Origin: Beroe forskalii
Lineage: Eukaryota > Ctenophora > Nuda > Beroida > Beroidae
Assembly (NCBI GenBank): GCA_011033025.1
Contig: WFMF01000031.1
Location: forward strand, 744,001 to 808,000
Length of the DNA: 64,000 bases
Reading direction: 5' to 3'
Below are positions 47,701 to 59,727 of the stretch, one piece after another (within the stretch, counting starts at the first letter, position 1; every line of letters begins with the position of its first letter). The translations under genes and the position numbers were made by a program. The notes beneath the pieces were generated by a model that saw only the letters and a program-made list of their open reading frames with translations, ran no database searches and was not told the DNA's origin.

Positions 47701-50700
47701 CTTTTTCATTATTTTATTTCTGTTTTGAAGCAGCCAAACAAAATAAACCGGGATAGGTTTTTAAGTTAATAACAAACGCTATAGTTGTTTTATCTGACCC
47801 CTTTTTGCAGACGAATGCAAGACAGCCCTACAGAACAGCTTCATCAAGATCAAGTGCCAGGAAGTTCTGAATGAGATCGCCGGGTTCACTGTCTACAAGT
47901 GTGCTTTCTCTGAGCACTACTTTGTCTTAAAACACACGGAATTCAACAAAGTGACTATTCACGAGATACAGAATCACTACATAAGCAGTTCATGTCCGAA
48001 TGACCCGCTTAACTACCAATCGTGCGGTCTTTACGAGGAAACTAAGGGTATATAACACGGAGGGGATTCTGTGCGGGGAGATAATTTGCGAGACAACTGA
48101 GCAGGGGCAGGAGGGGGAGAAGGAGAAGGGAGGAGGAGGGAGGAGGAGGAAAGGGAATCCCGTGCACCGCCTGCCAGATATCGCGACACGTTGGATAACG
48201 TATGCGAGCACATCTTGTCAGACGAAATGCATATAGACGCTTGGCAGTGCAAGCCTCATCTCACAAAAGAAGTGTGCGCGCGGTTATCGGATAAAATCTG
48301 TTCTACGCCAGCTCCCCCGCCTCTGCCATACCGTGTGACATGGTGTGTCAGAACCCGGTCAGCTGTGAGGACGAGGCGATGTGTAACGGCGTGCAGTACG
48401 GACTCTGGTGCCGATCACAAGGGGAGAGGGTGCACCTCATGGCATCCCGCATCTGCGATAGAGTGCCGGACTGCGACAATCAGGCGGACGAACGAGACTG
48501 CCGAGAGTCGTTTTTAACAGGATTTAATTTATACAGATCTTAGGGGAGGACCGTTGTGCGCAAGGTTCGAAGAAGGGCAGAGCGAATACAACTCTCTTCT
48601 CCAAATACCTCCTTATCTCCGATGTGGGCCACTACAACTCACTCAGGACGGAGAAAAGAGGTCTTTCTGCAAAAACTTCTTAGATCAGGTGATAAATTAG
48701 TGATAAAAGATTTATTGCATAATCTTCTTACTACTTTACTAGAGGCCTATTTATCAATGAAGAGTCGAATGACTATGTGAAAAGGAAATCATATCGTCTA
48801 ACATGGTTAAGATCTTTATACAAAGTAATGATTTCTCATGTTGATAACAGCCTGAATGTTACTAATAAATATCAGACCGTTAACACACCCTTTTTATCCT
48901 ATAGATAAACTGTACGGATCCTATGCGGGGTACTCTCAAGTGCAATGTGAACGGGTATCCCAGCAGTATCTCTAAAGCTGTGGTTTGCACGGTGGAAAAC
49001 AGGAGGCCAATCTGCGATGATCAGCTGGATACTCAGGTAATGTCGAGTTTCAATGAAATCAAATTAGAAACTTAAATCCAAGATTCAGAAAACAATTAGA
49101 TAAGGCTATATTATATGGTCGGAGTGGTATTTCGAGAGGATCAGGGGCCGGGGTTAAATGTTCATTCCAAAATGGAACCTAAGTCAGAAACCCCAAAAAT
49201 TTAAAAGTAAATTGCATCAGATTTTTGGCTTGAGACTGTTTCGGTAAGGGTCTAGTAACTTAGTAACCACAGTAATCTGTAAGTAGAGCAAGTGTTGATT
49301 TAGTAAGTACAGTTATCTGGAAGTGTTGATTTAGCCACTCCGCAGTGTACCCGAGCCTCCCCTAACTGCACCGTCCACAAGCACCTTCTCTGTAACGGAG
49401 AGGAGGACTGCCAGGACGGCGGAGATGAGACACACAGGCAATGTGCCAGCGTCCTCAGGACTAAGTGCTTTCGCAGGTTTACTTTTCAGACAGCAGCCGA
49501 CTAGTCTTAATACTCCGTAGAATTCATTGAAAGTTTTACTGTTTTAGATGAATAGGCAAAAGGTTTGTCAGAGATAGAAATCAGTTTTGATTGGTAGTTG
49601 GTATTCTTGGCAATTCTTTATCGACTCAACCTACTAACCTACTACCTTACAGTAGTTATTAATTAAAGTTTGTCAGGTACAATGATGGCGAGATGAAGCT
49701 CCAAACCATACCCCTGTCGTGGGTTAGTGACGGGTTTCCTGACTGTTTGTACCAAGAGGACGAGTTGGAAACGGTATGGCCAACGTGCAAGCTGTCCCAG
49801 ACAACGCGCAGGGTGGCAGACAACAGCACGTGCAGTAACGTGTTCCTATGTGAACAAGGATCTTTTGACAACGTGGAGCTAACAGATCTTTGTGTGGGCA
49901 GGGATGATTGCAGAGGAGAAAGAGCTGTGTGTCAGGCATCCAGAAGCACTGCGAAGCTTTTCACAAAACCCATCTTCCTTGCTGGAAATAGCTTATTGTC
50001 TTACTGCCTCCCAGGGATGGAAAAGATTCAGTATTACACCACACCTTGCACCAGAGAACAAATCCGTGGCCCTGATTATCCTATTTTCGGACAGACGGGG
50101 GTATATTCTACAGAGCTGATGATTCCGAACAGTATCAGAACATGTGAGCATGTGTTTGGAGAACTGTATGTCTACTGGAGCTGCACAGGACGGTGTTCTG
50201 ATACACCCTGTGCCCTCCCACCTCTCAGACATGACTCCTGTCCAAGCATTTCAGGGAAAATTTTCACCTTAGCGAAGAGGTCCTATCTCACATTCGTGAA
50301 ATTTGAAAAGGGCGGAAAACACCAAATTAACAACTTCTTCAAGTGTGACAATGACATATGTGTGAGATTTGATAAGGTCTGTAACTTGGTGGATGACTGT
50401 GGGGATGAGTCAGATGAAAAGATGTGTAGGAACCATTTCCAGTGCAAAACCTCCAAATTCTATATATCTCTTGTCCAGAAATGTGACGGAAAGGTGGATT
50501 GTCTTGACCATTCAGATGAGTGCAATGCAGAGTGCGGCAAAGAAATTATTTCGGGAGTGTGCCTCAAATTGTTGGCGTGGGCCATAGGAGGCTTTGCTGT
50601 TGCGCTGAACACTGCATCATTAGTAAAGGGTGTGCCAGAAATTAGGTCCCAGACTACGAGTGCAGCTCTTGTCAACAGAATGCTTTCCTGTCTGATTCAT

Positions 50701-53700
50701 TTGGGGACTTGCTAACTGGATTGTACCTCCTGCTAATATCAGTTCAGGATGCCTTCATCATGAGAGAAGTGTATTGTGAGCAACAATCCGTGTGGCTTTC
50801 CAGTAATTACTGCTCCTTCCTTGGTGTTCTGAACACCTTTGGCACAACATTATCTCTGTTTTCCATGGCTTATCTCAGTACCGTGAGGGCAATGAATATT
50901 CGGAGTCAATACCGGACCAGTGACAATGTGAAGTGTAACACTTGGGTTGTAACGGCTGTCATCATTGCTGTTTCCGCAGCAATTCCCTGTATCCCTATAG
51001 TCAACTCCTTTGAAGATTCATTTGTCAATGGCATCACCTACAGGGATATCAGTTTGTTCGTTGGATCTGGAAGCAAACGAGATCATCTCAATGTCTTAGG
51101 AGCGTACTTTGGAAAAATCACCAATCCTGTCATTACTTGGAGGAAGATAAGAAATCTTCTTAATCTCATGTTTTCTGAAAATTATGGGAAATTGGAGAGT
51201 AGAAAAATTCATTTCTATGGAAATGACGGCGTTTGCTTGTTCAAGTTTTTTGTCAACGATGAGGATCCCCAAAACCTCTTCGTTTGGTCCGTGATCACGA
51301 TTATCTTCATATGTGTGGCTATAATTAGCTTCTGCTATGCTGTAATAAACCTCAGAGCCAAGAAATCTCACAAAAGAGTCAAAGTCTTGATGGCTCAAGG
51401 TGGCAATCATCGTGCAGGGAACGACCACACTCGACGACTGCAGCGTAAAAATAACCTGGATCATTGTCACAGATTTCATTTGCTGGGTTCCCTTTGTTAT
51501 AACCTGCTTCCTCCATTCTTTGGAAGTGGTGGATGCCACCTTCCTCTACTCTGTCTTCTCCATTGTCATCCTGCCCATCAACTCCTGCATCAACCCCCTC
51601 ATCTACGACAACTACATCAGGGACAGCTTACACAAGTTCATCCAGAAAAGGGAGGCAGAGCAGAAGCAAGAGGGGCCAGGAGTGGAGATGGTGCCATTGC
51701 CTAGACCTGTTATTTGATAGAAGGGAAAATGGTAAGAGACATTGAAATCACAGACATCTTAATTGCTCCCGTTCTTCTATTCTTTCATAGCCTTTTTCCT
51801 TCATTTCATTTGAAAAATTTCATCAATATTAGATATTATGATTATATTTTGAGCATCAGCAAAACAAATCTGATTGAAGATTGTTGCGCAATACTTATTT
51901 TGTGTTTAATTAACTTATTTTATTTTTCATTGGTTTGTGTTACATCATTACATGTTATCAAATTACATTCTTTTTCTCTACTTTAATCTTTTAATGTTGG
52001 GAGAGTATCCCTGGCAAATTTTGCTTGATTTTGAATTGGTCCAAACACCAAAATATACTTACTGTTATTCATTTTTGTCACTTTATCAAAGAGTATTTTA
52101 ATATGGTGACTGGGAGAGAACTGCAAATTCCCCAAACTGCAAATTTCTCAGATTGCAGAGCAAATTTCATGGATGTTGCAGATCGAAAAATTTGCAGTTT
52201 GTTACAAACACCAAAAGCCTTTATATATCCAAACTGCAGTTTGTTTCTTCATCTTGACAAGAAAATCTGCTTTGCAGGCATTTCTGGGGTCTTTGGTTTT
52301 GTTTGAAATTATGGTTCCAATCAATTGATCCCTGTTCGGAACCTCTGGCTCAAAAAGCCCCAGACCCCGCCTTTAATTCAGTACCAATATGAATTATACA
52401 TGTAAACTGAACCATGAAAGTTTATCTTGCAGAAATATCACTTCCACGCAATGTCGCAATTTCTAAATGTTTGGAACCTCTAGCTTCTTGGGGCTGCGCC
52501 CAAATACCCCTGCCCTGTAGATAATGCCTAACCTGCTGCTAGCTTTTGCGAACGAGGTGGCGCGAAGCGTCGCCGAGTGAGCTACAATGAAACCAAACTG
52601 CAAGAAATTTCTCGGGAACTGCAAAAAAATATTATCTGCACCTATGGCACATGCACCAAATTAGGATGAAAAACAAGGGATAGGAAGCAGCGGGTTAATA
52701 AATATACTTACCTAATATCTTGTCTTTGTTGACCCTTCGCAAGCATTCCAAATTCCCTTCCTCAGCCTCAGCACAGCCCGTTGCAGTCAGTATGTACCTC
52801 CACTTATCACTCTGTTTGCCTGCACTGGACAGTTTTAGCATCATGGTCAGCTGTGGAAAGGTAAATGGGTGGCACTCAAAAATAACAAATGGAAGCGAGG
52901 TAGTCATATATGGAGGACGATTGGTCGTATCTGTTTTCAAGCAGGTTACAGTTCGATAAAACAGAAATCACAGTAATCAAAAAAGTAATTTTTTGGATAG
53001 AAGATTAGAACTCACTCAGCACTGATAAAAGCCCACGGTGCAATCATTGATCCGGAAATAGAAATTGATCTGGCGAAGAGATCCTGAGTGACTGGTGAGG
53101 TGTGAAGGTACGTTACAATAGCTCCTCCTGCTGACTCACCCATGATGGTCACCTAAATATATGGAATAATAAATTGACGTTCGTAAAATTGTTACTAAAT
53201 ATTAATTTATGTTTGTCTTTTTGGCGATAAAATATTATGTGGGGATAATTGGATAGACAATGCCTGTCAAGTATCAAAGTTACAATCAAAAAACAATCAA
53301 AAGTATATATTCTCTTTATTTATTAGAAGCGATTAGGTACCTTATTAGGATCACCACCGAAGGAGTGAATGTTCTCTTGTACCCACTGAAGAGCAGCAAC
53401 AATATCCCACATTCCTAAATTGTGCGGTATTCCTTCATCCCCTTCTCTATTCCTCTTGTCATCCCCATCTCTACTTCTGCCATCTCCTCCTCCTCCTTTG
53501 CCAATGTTGAGGAAACCCAACCACTGGAGTCTATAGTTCACGGACACCACCACAACACCCTCGTGTTCCACCAGCGCCGTGCCGTCCCTGCTGATCCCGT
53601 CTCCGTTACTGAAGCTTCCCCCGTGGATGTAGAACAGCACTGCCCTCCTCCTCCTCTCTCTCCTCCTCCCTCGCTGTCTGTCTCCTCGGTCCTGTCTGCC

Positions 53701-54330
53701 TCGTCTAGCCGCCTGTCTGTCCCGTGTCTGTCGTGATGTCTGATATGAATGTTTGGCAGGGAGCCAGGAGGGGCGAGTGAAGATGTTGAGGGTGAGGCAG
53801 TTCTCGGAGTAGGAGAGTTGGGGACTGAGGAAGGGGGGTTCAGGCTCGTATTTGGACTGGAGACAAGCAGCTGTGATTTCGGTTGCGTCAATCACTTCAC
53901 CTGAGATAGGTGAAGCGTCAATATTCAATAACTTCACCTGAGAGTTACAAAATGGATAGTTGTTGCTCGTAGCCAATGATATAATCATGGCGTAAATTGG
54001 AGGCTCGGAATATGCGGATTTATGCGGATATATCACAATAAAAGTTCAATAAATTGAAAGTGGCATCGAAAGTAGTATTTTTACTTCTAGATTGTTTCTA
54101 AAACCATCTAGGCATGACAGCTACGGATTACGAAATGTACTTGGAAATACCTACCTTTTCGGTACACACGGTTTACAGGCTTAGCCAGTCTCAAGTTGCC
54201 TATTGGGGCTTTCGCGTACGGGATACCAGTGAAGGTAGCTAGCTGAGATGTCTCGGTGTCGAGATACCGACCGGTCACCAGTGCACCGCTCTCCAACTCT
54301 GCGGATAGGAACTTCCGGGACTCACGGCGC
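38718..54330 (-). CDS. carboxylesterase / cholinesterase-like alpha-beta hydrolase
   Basis: Exons in order: 54155-54330, 53341-53900, 53016-53152, 52712-52824, then after a 12.4-kb intron 40209-40331, 40005-40096, 39637-39738, 39269-39423, 38887-39106 and 38718-38819 (TAG). Phases agree throughout, about 590 residues; the signal-peptide exon upstream of 54330 is not identified. Family motifs: FTGIPYAKAPIGNLRLAKP, SENCLTLNIF, oxyanion loop IHGGSF, nucleophile elbow GESAGG, acidic residue in GICKDEG, and catalytic His in GVTHGADLSYVFGLPL. The catalytic triad is therefore complete. The region that carries the choline-binding Trp in acetylcholinesterase (before SENCL) has no Trp, so true acetylcholinesterase activity is doubtful. 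Two unusual Arg/Asp- and Gly/Asp-rich inserts flank the oxyanion strand. The C-terminal exon is short and least certain. Confidence 0.87.
40332..42353. other. left part of the 12-kb esterase intron
   Basis: Close to the exon are about 8 diverged copies of a ~45-bp unit with ATCTGAAAAG and GTGATGAC (40331-40560), apparently copies of the acceptor region of the 40209-40331 exon. The rest is AT-rich, with a TA run at 41090 and the element at 41740-42037. No gene. Confidence 0.55.
41740..42037. mobile_element. ~300-bp MITE-like element
   Basis: The left end AAACCCACGGTGGTGCTTGC (41740) and the right end GCCAGCCCCACCGTGGGTTT (ending 42037) are imperfect inverted repeats. The interior is AT-rich and non-coding. 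A fragment of the same family is at about 7290 in the INTS3 intron. Confidence 0.6.
42354..42749. mobile_element. perfect hairpin element, 117-bp arms
   Basis: 42354-42470 and 42633-42749 are exact reverse complements over 117 bp, separated by a 162-bp loop. Outer ends are ATATGGATAGCC and its complement. Inner ends are GTGGCGGTGC and GCACCGCCAC. No coding capacity. Identical arms mean either very recent insertion or ongoing arm homogenisation. It lies within the esterase intron. Confidence 0.9.
42850..46985 (-). mobile_element. element with GC hairpin end and ~135-bp core tandem repeats (copy B), split by a LINE
   Basis: Tandem units at 42850-43290 and 45770-46330 share AATTGGCCAATTATCTCATTA and GTTGAAAACCGGTACTCAAA blocks. 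Beyond them, to 46985, are a conserved segment with ATGAAATTTTCAGGGATTGT and stacked hairpins (GGGCATCTGCCCTTCGGGCA, GGGACTGCTG) ending GCGCTTGCCAGCGCCC. Read on the minus strand this matches the order of copy A at 7615-8870. A (GTCGTC)n tract lies near 46460. A LINE relic sits inside the tandem core. Confidence 0.6.
43292..45736 (+). mobile_element. degenerate LINE (endonuclease end plus reverse transcriptase)
   Basis: Several frames together cover a Jockey/CR1-like pol. They show the end of an apurinic endonuclease (TRGNNILDLVLCNNDRLVSD ... EISDHDAVSVLL, 43330-43460), RT motifs YRPVTLT, SGVPQGSVLGPLLFILFIND (about 44710-44770) and FADDTR (about 44805), then SLVSTLEYCCPLWNPS and GPKLWNKVPSTIK near the end. 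At least four frameshifts or stops break it, and the first half of the endonuclease is missing. It is a dead, 5'-truncated copy inserted in tandem repeats of copy B. Confidence 0.88.
46986..47152. other. sequence upstream of GPCR exons
   Basis: AT-rich with a TATA run at 46985-47003. The first exon(s) of the receptor with signal peptide must be here or further left but were not identified. Confidence 0.4.
47153..51717 (+). CDS. LDLa-module rhodopsin-class GPCR (GRL101-like), frameshifted
   Basis: Probable exons: 47153-47300, 47491-47662, 47811-48688 (broken), 48905-49036, 49346-49476 and 49677-51717. The ectodomain has Cys-rich repeats (IKCPEKATHPSQC, IKCQEVLN, INCTDPMRGTLKC) and LDL-receptor class A modules with acidic calcium-site patterns (CDRVPDCDNQADERDC, CNGEEDCQDGGDE, CNLVDDCGDESDEKMC, CDGKVDCLDHSDEC). 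Seven-helix features: DLLTGLYLL (TM2), FICWVPF (TM6) and NSCINPLIY (TM7, NPxxY). The DRY box is replaced by STVRAM. It resembles LDLa GPCRs such as snail GRL101 and relaxin-type receptors. Single-base shifts are needed near 47655, 48046, 48187, 48315, 48540, 50704 and 51395, mostly at short homopolymers, with little other stop damage. It is nested antisense in the esterase intron. The ligand is unknown. Confidence 0.8.
51718..52711. other. GPCR 3' side to esterase exon, nothing coding
   Basis: AT-rich. Contains the dispersed motif CTTCTTGGGGCTGCGCCC near 52480 and a GC patch (GGTGGCGCGAAGCGTCGCC) near 52556. No gene recognised. Confidence 0.5.
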
Positions 54331-57300
54331 CTGAAAAACGAAGAAATGAGAAACTCAGGAAAACAAGGGTAAACACAAAATAAAGAAGATGTTATCTGGT
54401 CAGTAAATAAGCGGATGTGATGTGGAATGAAGATTTCAGCGACCGTTAATAATTAGATAAAAAGGAAAGGTTTCAGACGCCGTTTTGATAAGTAAAAGAT
54501 CAATACACTGTAGCGAGCAAATTATTTTGCTTAGAAGAACTGAGTGCTTTAGTCTGTAACATAAAAGGGGGCTAGAGGCCGGTGACCGTATTAGAAGAGG
54601 AGAATGAGTATCATATGATGAGAAGGGCAGAGAACAAGCAAAACACTAGAACGATGGTGACATGTACAGGTAAAATGCATGAAATGATAGGTAACTCTAA
54701 GTAGTCACGAAGCATACACATCCAGCAGACAAAAGACATACAGACAAGAGGGGTTTCAGCAGACATTTAGGAGTTTATAATTACCACAAGTATGCTATAA
54801 GGATTACAAGAAGCAGGCTTTTCCAAATAGAGAAGAAAGATGAAGCATGGAAGCAGGAATAAGGTTTATTTGGGGAACATTCGGGAATATTCATCCGTTA
54901 TTCAGGCTACAAATTACATCCTAGAAGCGAAGATATATGCTGTGTTGAAGATTGAAATAGGAAAGTCTGCTTCTATGGGTTCGCGTTGTAATATGGACGG
55001 ATATTGCAAGCCTTATGTATGGGAAAAGAGCAGTTTGTTATTTTCACATAATATGTTTTGCGTTATGTTTTTGTGGATGTATTCAGATATTTTCTGATCA
55101 TATGTCTGTGAAACCCCACGATTTCTAAACTGTAATTGCTTTTCCGAAAAGAATAATAGCTTTAAATTGCTTATTAATAAGGTTGACTTCCATCGGGTTA
55201 TTTCAGCTTTCGAGATAATTCTGATAAAATGGCCCACGGAACGGTAATGAAAATGCGAAAAATGCCTGAGTGTTCTTTAATTTATCGGCGGCATAAAAGA
55301 TTACCCATAACTCTGAGATTCCGAAATTTTCTTGCAGGGTACAGGCTACACTGGTAACGAAATTTTACAGGAGTGGCGCAATGATTATATCAAGGTAGAG
55401 TTGGAAAAATAAGAGAACAAAGAAACAATCATTTTCATTCAAATCATCACCTAGATTTGGAGAAGTTGAGTTGAGTTAACAGCAAAATCCCCCACAATCT
55501 GCGAACTAATGTCGCCATGATTCAGTCCCTTCAGTGTTGTGATACCTCAGCAGTGATACTTCAGTAGTGACTAGTGATACCTCAGCAGCACTGTGACTCT
55601 TTCGATCAGACTTGCTTTCGATACGTCACTTCTTGTCGTCGCTACATTCTCCCAACTGCACCGAGCAAACTTTAGCAATAGTTTCCAGACTTCTAAAAGT
55701 CCTTGGCTGAAACATTAGACCACCCATTCCCCAAACAAAACTCAGGCCCAACAAGTACAGAAGATATTATATATCGTGTTTTTTCTAGTTTATAATTTTT
55801 TGAGTAAATCAAAGTATAATTTCGAATTACACGTGAAAAATTTCGAAAAGCTCAAAACAGGGGAATCACACACTTTATTGTGATTTTAGTTAACTAGTCT
55901 CGTATTTGAAAAGCGTATTTCACAAAAAACCGCCCTTTTGAATTTCGAAAGATAATTCAGTAATTAAAGCCTGCCTCTGTGAAAGATTCAGGAATTAATG
56001 CATGGCTCGGTGAATTAAAGTTTCATTCCAGTCCAACGCATTTGAATTTACGCTAACCACGTGACAGAGCAAGTGTTCATTATACTTTACTAACAAAGTA
56101 TTAACGGCTTTGATGTAGGCACCGATGATGTGTAAAACGAAAGATTTCTGCCTCATTTTAATGAGAGCTTAATTCAGTATATCAGCATTTCATTCTTGTC
56201 AGAGCGATTGGGAATTTATGTATTCAAAGTAATAACGTAAAATGTGATGAGATCTCCGGTTCTCAGTAATTCCTACTAAATCCCGTAGAACGGTAGCAAA
56301 CACGAAAGGCAATAGCACAATCCGATGAATCACACCCAATCCCAACATTGGAGAGTCATCATGCCTAGACATATTAGACATATTGCATATAATAACACAT
56401 TATATATCAGCTAGCTATTGCTCGACCTGGCTGTGAAAATCTGTATTGCATGTGAAACATCAAACTCTAAAAAAGGGTTTGTGTACGAATATTATATGCA
56501 ACCCAAACAACGGATTGTGGAACACAACTTGGCAAGAATTTACAAGAAGTTTCGATAATATATACTTGCCCAATGATAATACCAGATTTACACCTGCGTT
56601 ACACCCGAAAGTAAGTGTGAAGTTGCGTGCGTGTGTGATCTCGGAGGGTTTAGGAAAGGTAGGGAAAACAGCGACAACTTCCACACATAATTTGGCTGAG
56701 AGAGGTGGAAGCAGCAAAAGAGGTGTTAACAGAGACACGTGACAATGTCACGTGATTAGTGATCACGTGATATGGTCACGTGATCAAAGAATACAGATCT
56801 AGCTAGCAGATCTAGATCCTAATCCTAAAGACAGGTGATTGACGTCATCTTCGCTTTTCAGAATCCAGTGGATTGGTGACGTTGGTCGTTGAAACGTCAA
56901 TTTTATCAAGTTGGTAGTCTATAAGAGATCGTAAGATTAAGTGAGATCAGAGCCTGAGTGATATTGATTGAATAAAATATCAGCTTGTATATTTGCATAT
57001 CGTTATAGTGATTCTCAAGCTATGCTCCACAGGAAAGTTTATCAAAGAGGGTGGTACCGCCAATCTAATTTCTCAGGTATCGTTTCTAGCGTTTAGATTT
57101 CTTTTGGGTTTTGGATGCCACGAATTTTTCAAATTTTTTGATTCATAACCGTTTGTTATACATTACAAAATCCTGTATTCTTCAATCATAAATGAGGAAC
57201 GGTATTTCAAGTATCCGCTATCTTCTGATTGAAGCATTGTTTCACTCTTGACTCCTCATCGACTGGTTATATTGCAATCGAAAGTTTGATACCTCTGAAT

Positions 57301-58289
57301 AACGGTGGAATTTGTCACTATGAAAGCTATTGGTAGTAAAACTTTACGAAGATGATAGGTAGAACGATGGGTTTCTAATATGCATACGGAAGCGATGATC
57401 TGCAAGGTTTATCCTGATTCTAAGAACTAGCTGAATGGAAAGACCCCAAGCATCCGTGTTTATGGGATACTATTGTTTGGCGATCGAAATCAGAAGGGAT
57501 TCTGAGTTGGAAACAGAGCTCAGCGAAATATGAAAATAGTGAAAAGTTGAAATACAAATAAATTCTTAGTCCACAAAGGTTCACATGTTGATGAAACAGT
57601 AAAAAACTTATGAACTTATGAAAGGACATCTTACGGGATGATTAGCAATGAAAAGCCGCAAATGATTGTATCCTCTAAGCCTCTAGGTGTCTCTCAAAGT
57701 CTCAGATAGGCAAGACAGTTCTTAAGCAGCTGTAGACTGTATATTTCATTTCAAAGCCCTTAGAGCTTTAGAGATGCCCGGCGGGGTCTGCTAACAAACA
57801 AGGTAGCAGGTATTGACAAACAGCTTAAATTCCAGTTTGAACGGGTTATTAATATACTCGACAAGGAACGAAAGTTCTTATAGAGGTACTGGGAAGCAGA
57901 GCTTAAATTCCAGTCAGTAATATAGGTACTTCAGATGGTCCTTGCTTCATGAGGGAGGGTCCGTCAAATTACAGGAGGAGGATAACTATTAGTTCTGTAA
58001 TGAAATATCAATATTATGGGATGGTAATAGGCAATGTCTTATTACTTTATTAGCGGCTTGTTAGTGTGCTACACGTACTGAATATTTCAACCTCAAATAT
58101 TTGCAAATTGCAGCTGGGATTGTTCACCAATTGTAGGTAACAAGACGTCAAGAACCCAAAAATGTTCCACAGGAAATTTCTAAACATGCAATCTGTAACA
58201 GTACTGAAGCACTGAATAATGTCGAGAACAATGGCATTCCAACATTTTCTATTTTAATTGGTGGCCCATGGCAATACGAAGCGAGCACC
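54331..58289. other. upstream region of the esterase, no gene recognised
   Basis: About 4 kb of AT-rich DNA. A CACGTGA-rich cluster (GTCACGTGATTAGTGATCACGTGATATGG-type, four sites) lies at about 56737-56785, possibly regulatory or a short repeat. The missing first exon of the esterase may be here. An open frame at 56199-56381 on the minus strand has a hydrophobic segment but no clear in-phase donor. Confidence 0.45.
56737..56785. promoter_or_regulatory. cluster of CACGTG(A) E-box-like sites
   Basis: Four CACGTGA or TCACGTG motifs occur within 50 bp. Such E-boxes bind bHLH factors in animals. They lie about 2.4 kb upstream of the first recognised esterase exon, so a link to that gene is only a possibility. 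The regular spacing could equally be a short tandem repeat. Confidence 0.3.
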
Positions 58290-58846
58290 CGCGCCGGGGG
58301 GGGATCAGGGACTAAGTGCAAGACACGAGGCCGGGGTGGGTGGTGTTTGGCCCTTGGCGAAATCACTTAGTCCACTGTACTAACTGAGGTGGTCACCTTA
58401 TGGGAAAATCATAATCACTTAGTCCAAATAGCATATTTTTCCATATTTGGGCACTTTTTTGCCAGATGACGTCATAATTTTGGGGTGGGTCCCCACAAAT
58501 TGTATTAAATTTCAGTTAGTACACGGGACAAACTGCTCATTTTGGGGTGGGTCCCTACAAAACATGACAAATTTCAGTTAGTACATGGGACAATCTGCAG
58601 CGTTTTATGCTCATTTAGGGGTGGGTACCTTCAAATAGTGACAAATATCAGTTAGTACAGGGACAATCTGCCGCTTGGATAGGTTTTATGCTAATTTTGG
58701 GGTGGGTCACTACAAATAGTGCCGAATATCACTTAGTTCATGGGATTATCTGAAGGGGTGGTGGGTGGTATTTCAAAATTGGGCAAAAAATCACTTAGTA
58801 CCCCTCGTGTCTTGCACTTAATCCATGATCCCCCCCCGCCCGCGCA
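58290..58846. mobile_element. ~560-bp inverted-repeat element with internal ~85-bp tandem units
   Basis: Left end GCGCCGGGGGGGGATCAGGG, then ACTAAGTGCAAGACACGAGG. The right end CCTCGTGTCTTGCACTTAAT (58804-58823), then CCATGATCCCCCCCCGCCCG, is its near complement. Inside are about five tandem units with GGGGTGGGTCCCTACAAA and TTTCAGTTAGTAC blocks. Non-coding, non-autonomous. Confidence 0.75.
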
Positions 58847-59727
58847 GGTGGCAAATTAAAAGATTGAAGAAGTTACTATTTCGAACTATAGCATTTTTAT
58901 TAAGTCCATTGGTATCATAATTTATGTACAGTGAATCACGTTTTTTCAGATTTATTTAACAACACTGTTGCTCAATTGGGTTCAATTTTGAATATTAGAT
59001 ATTTTATATCCTTGATAGTTATAGCAGTGCTCAACTGCTCAACCATATATCCATTTAACTATGTAGAAACCACTTCACAGTGAACCGATGTTACGAAATA
59101 AGTAAAATGCTTTTCATTATACGTCAAGGTATGTATTATACCTAATAAGTAAAAAATGATTCCCAACGAAAACAAGAAAAATTTCAAAAACTCAGTAATC
59201 ATTCGGAGCAGATAAGATACAAGGATTTATCAGGTAAACACTGGGGTAACAATCCGGATCTTGATAACATCCAGATTGTTTCAAATAATGCCCAATTCGT
59301 CAATTAAAAGTAAAAATTCCAATGAAATGTATCACTAACAATCAAATCCAGGACCAGTCCCGTAAATCAATATCAGATAGAGATACTTATACCATATCAA
59401 ATTTCAAAATACATGAAAATGCCTGGAACGTCTGGCTCGCCAGGCTCTTCAGTTGGCAAAGCGGAGCCCTGGTTGGTAATCGGTAGATAATAACCGTGAA
59501 ATGACTCCTCGATTCAATCATATACGTGAAATTCCTGCCTCTAGTACTACTGAGAAACATTCCACCTGACGTATTTATACCTTTAAAAGATAATAAATTA
59601 ATAAAAGAAATTCCGCCTAACTGGGTTGAGCTTTGACTTCTAACATTTACCCACTCCATGACGGGAATTGGCACCCTATTTTCCCAAGAACCGTAGCCCA
59701 ATATACTATGGTTCATTCTCATCTAGC
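58847..59727. other. downstream of FTSJ3, nothing recognised
   Basis: AT-rich intergenic region after the FTSJ3 stop. No gene found. Confidence 0.5.

Noticed and set aside
52825-52850. Esterase exon 4 starting at 52850
   Set aside because: That acceptor puts a stop codon in frame with the preceding exon; the acceptor at 52825-52826 fits phase and the spacing expected from cholinesterases.
56199-56381. Signal-peptide exon of the esterase
   Set aside because: A hydrophobic stretch exists but no donor gives the phase required by the exon starting at 54330.
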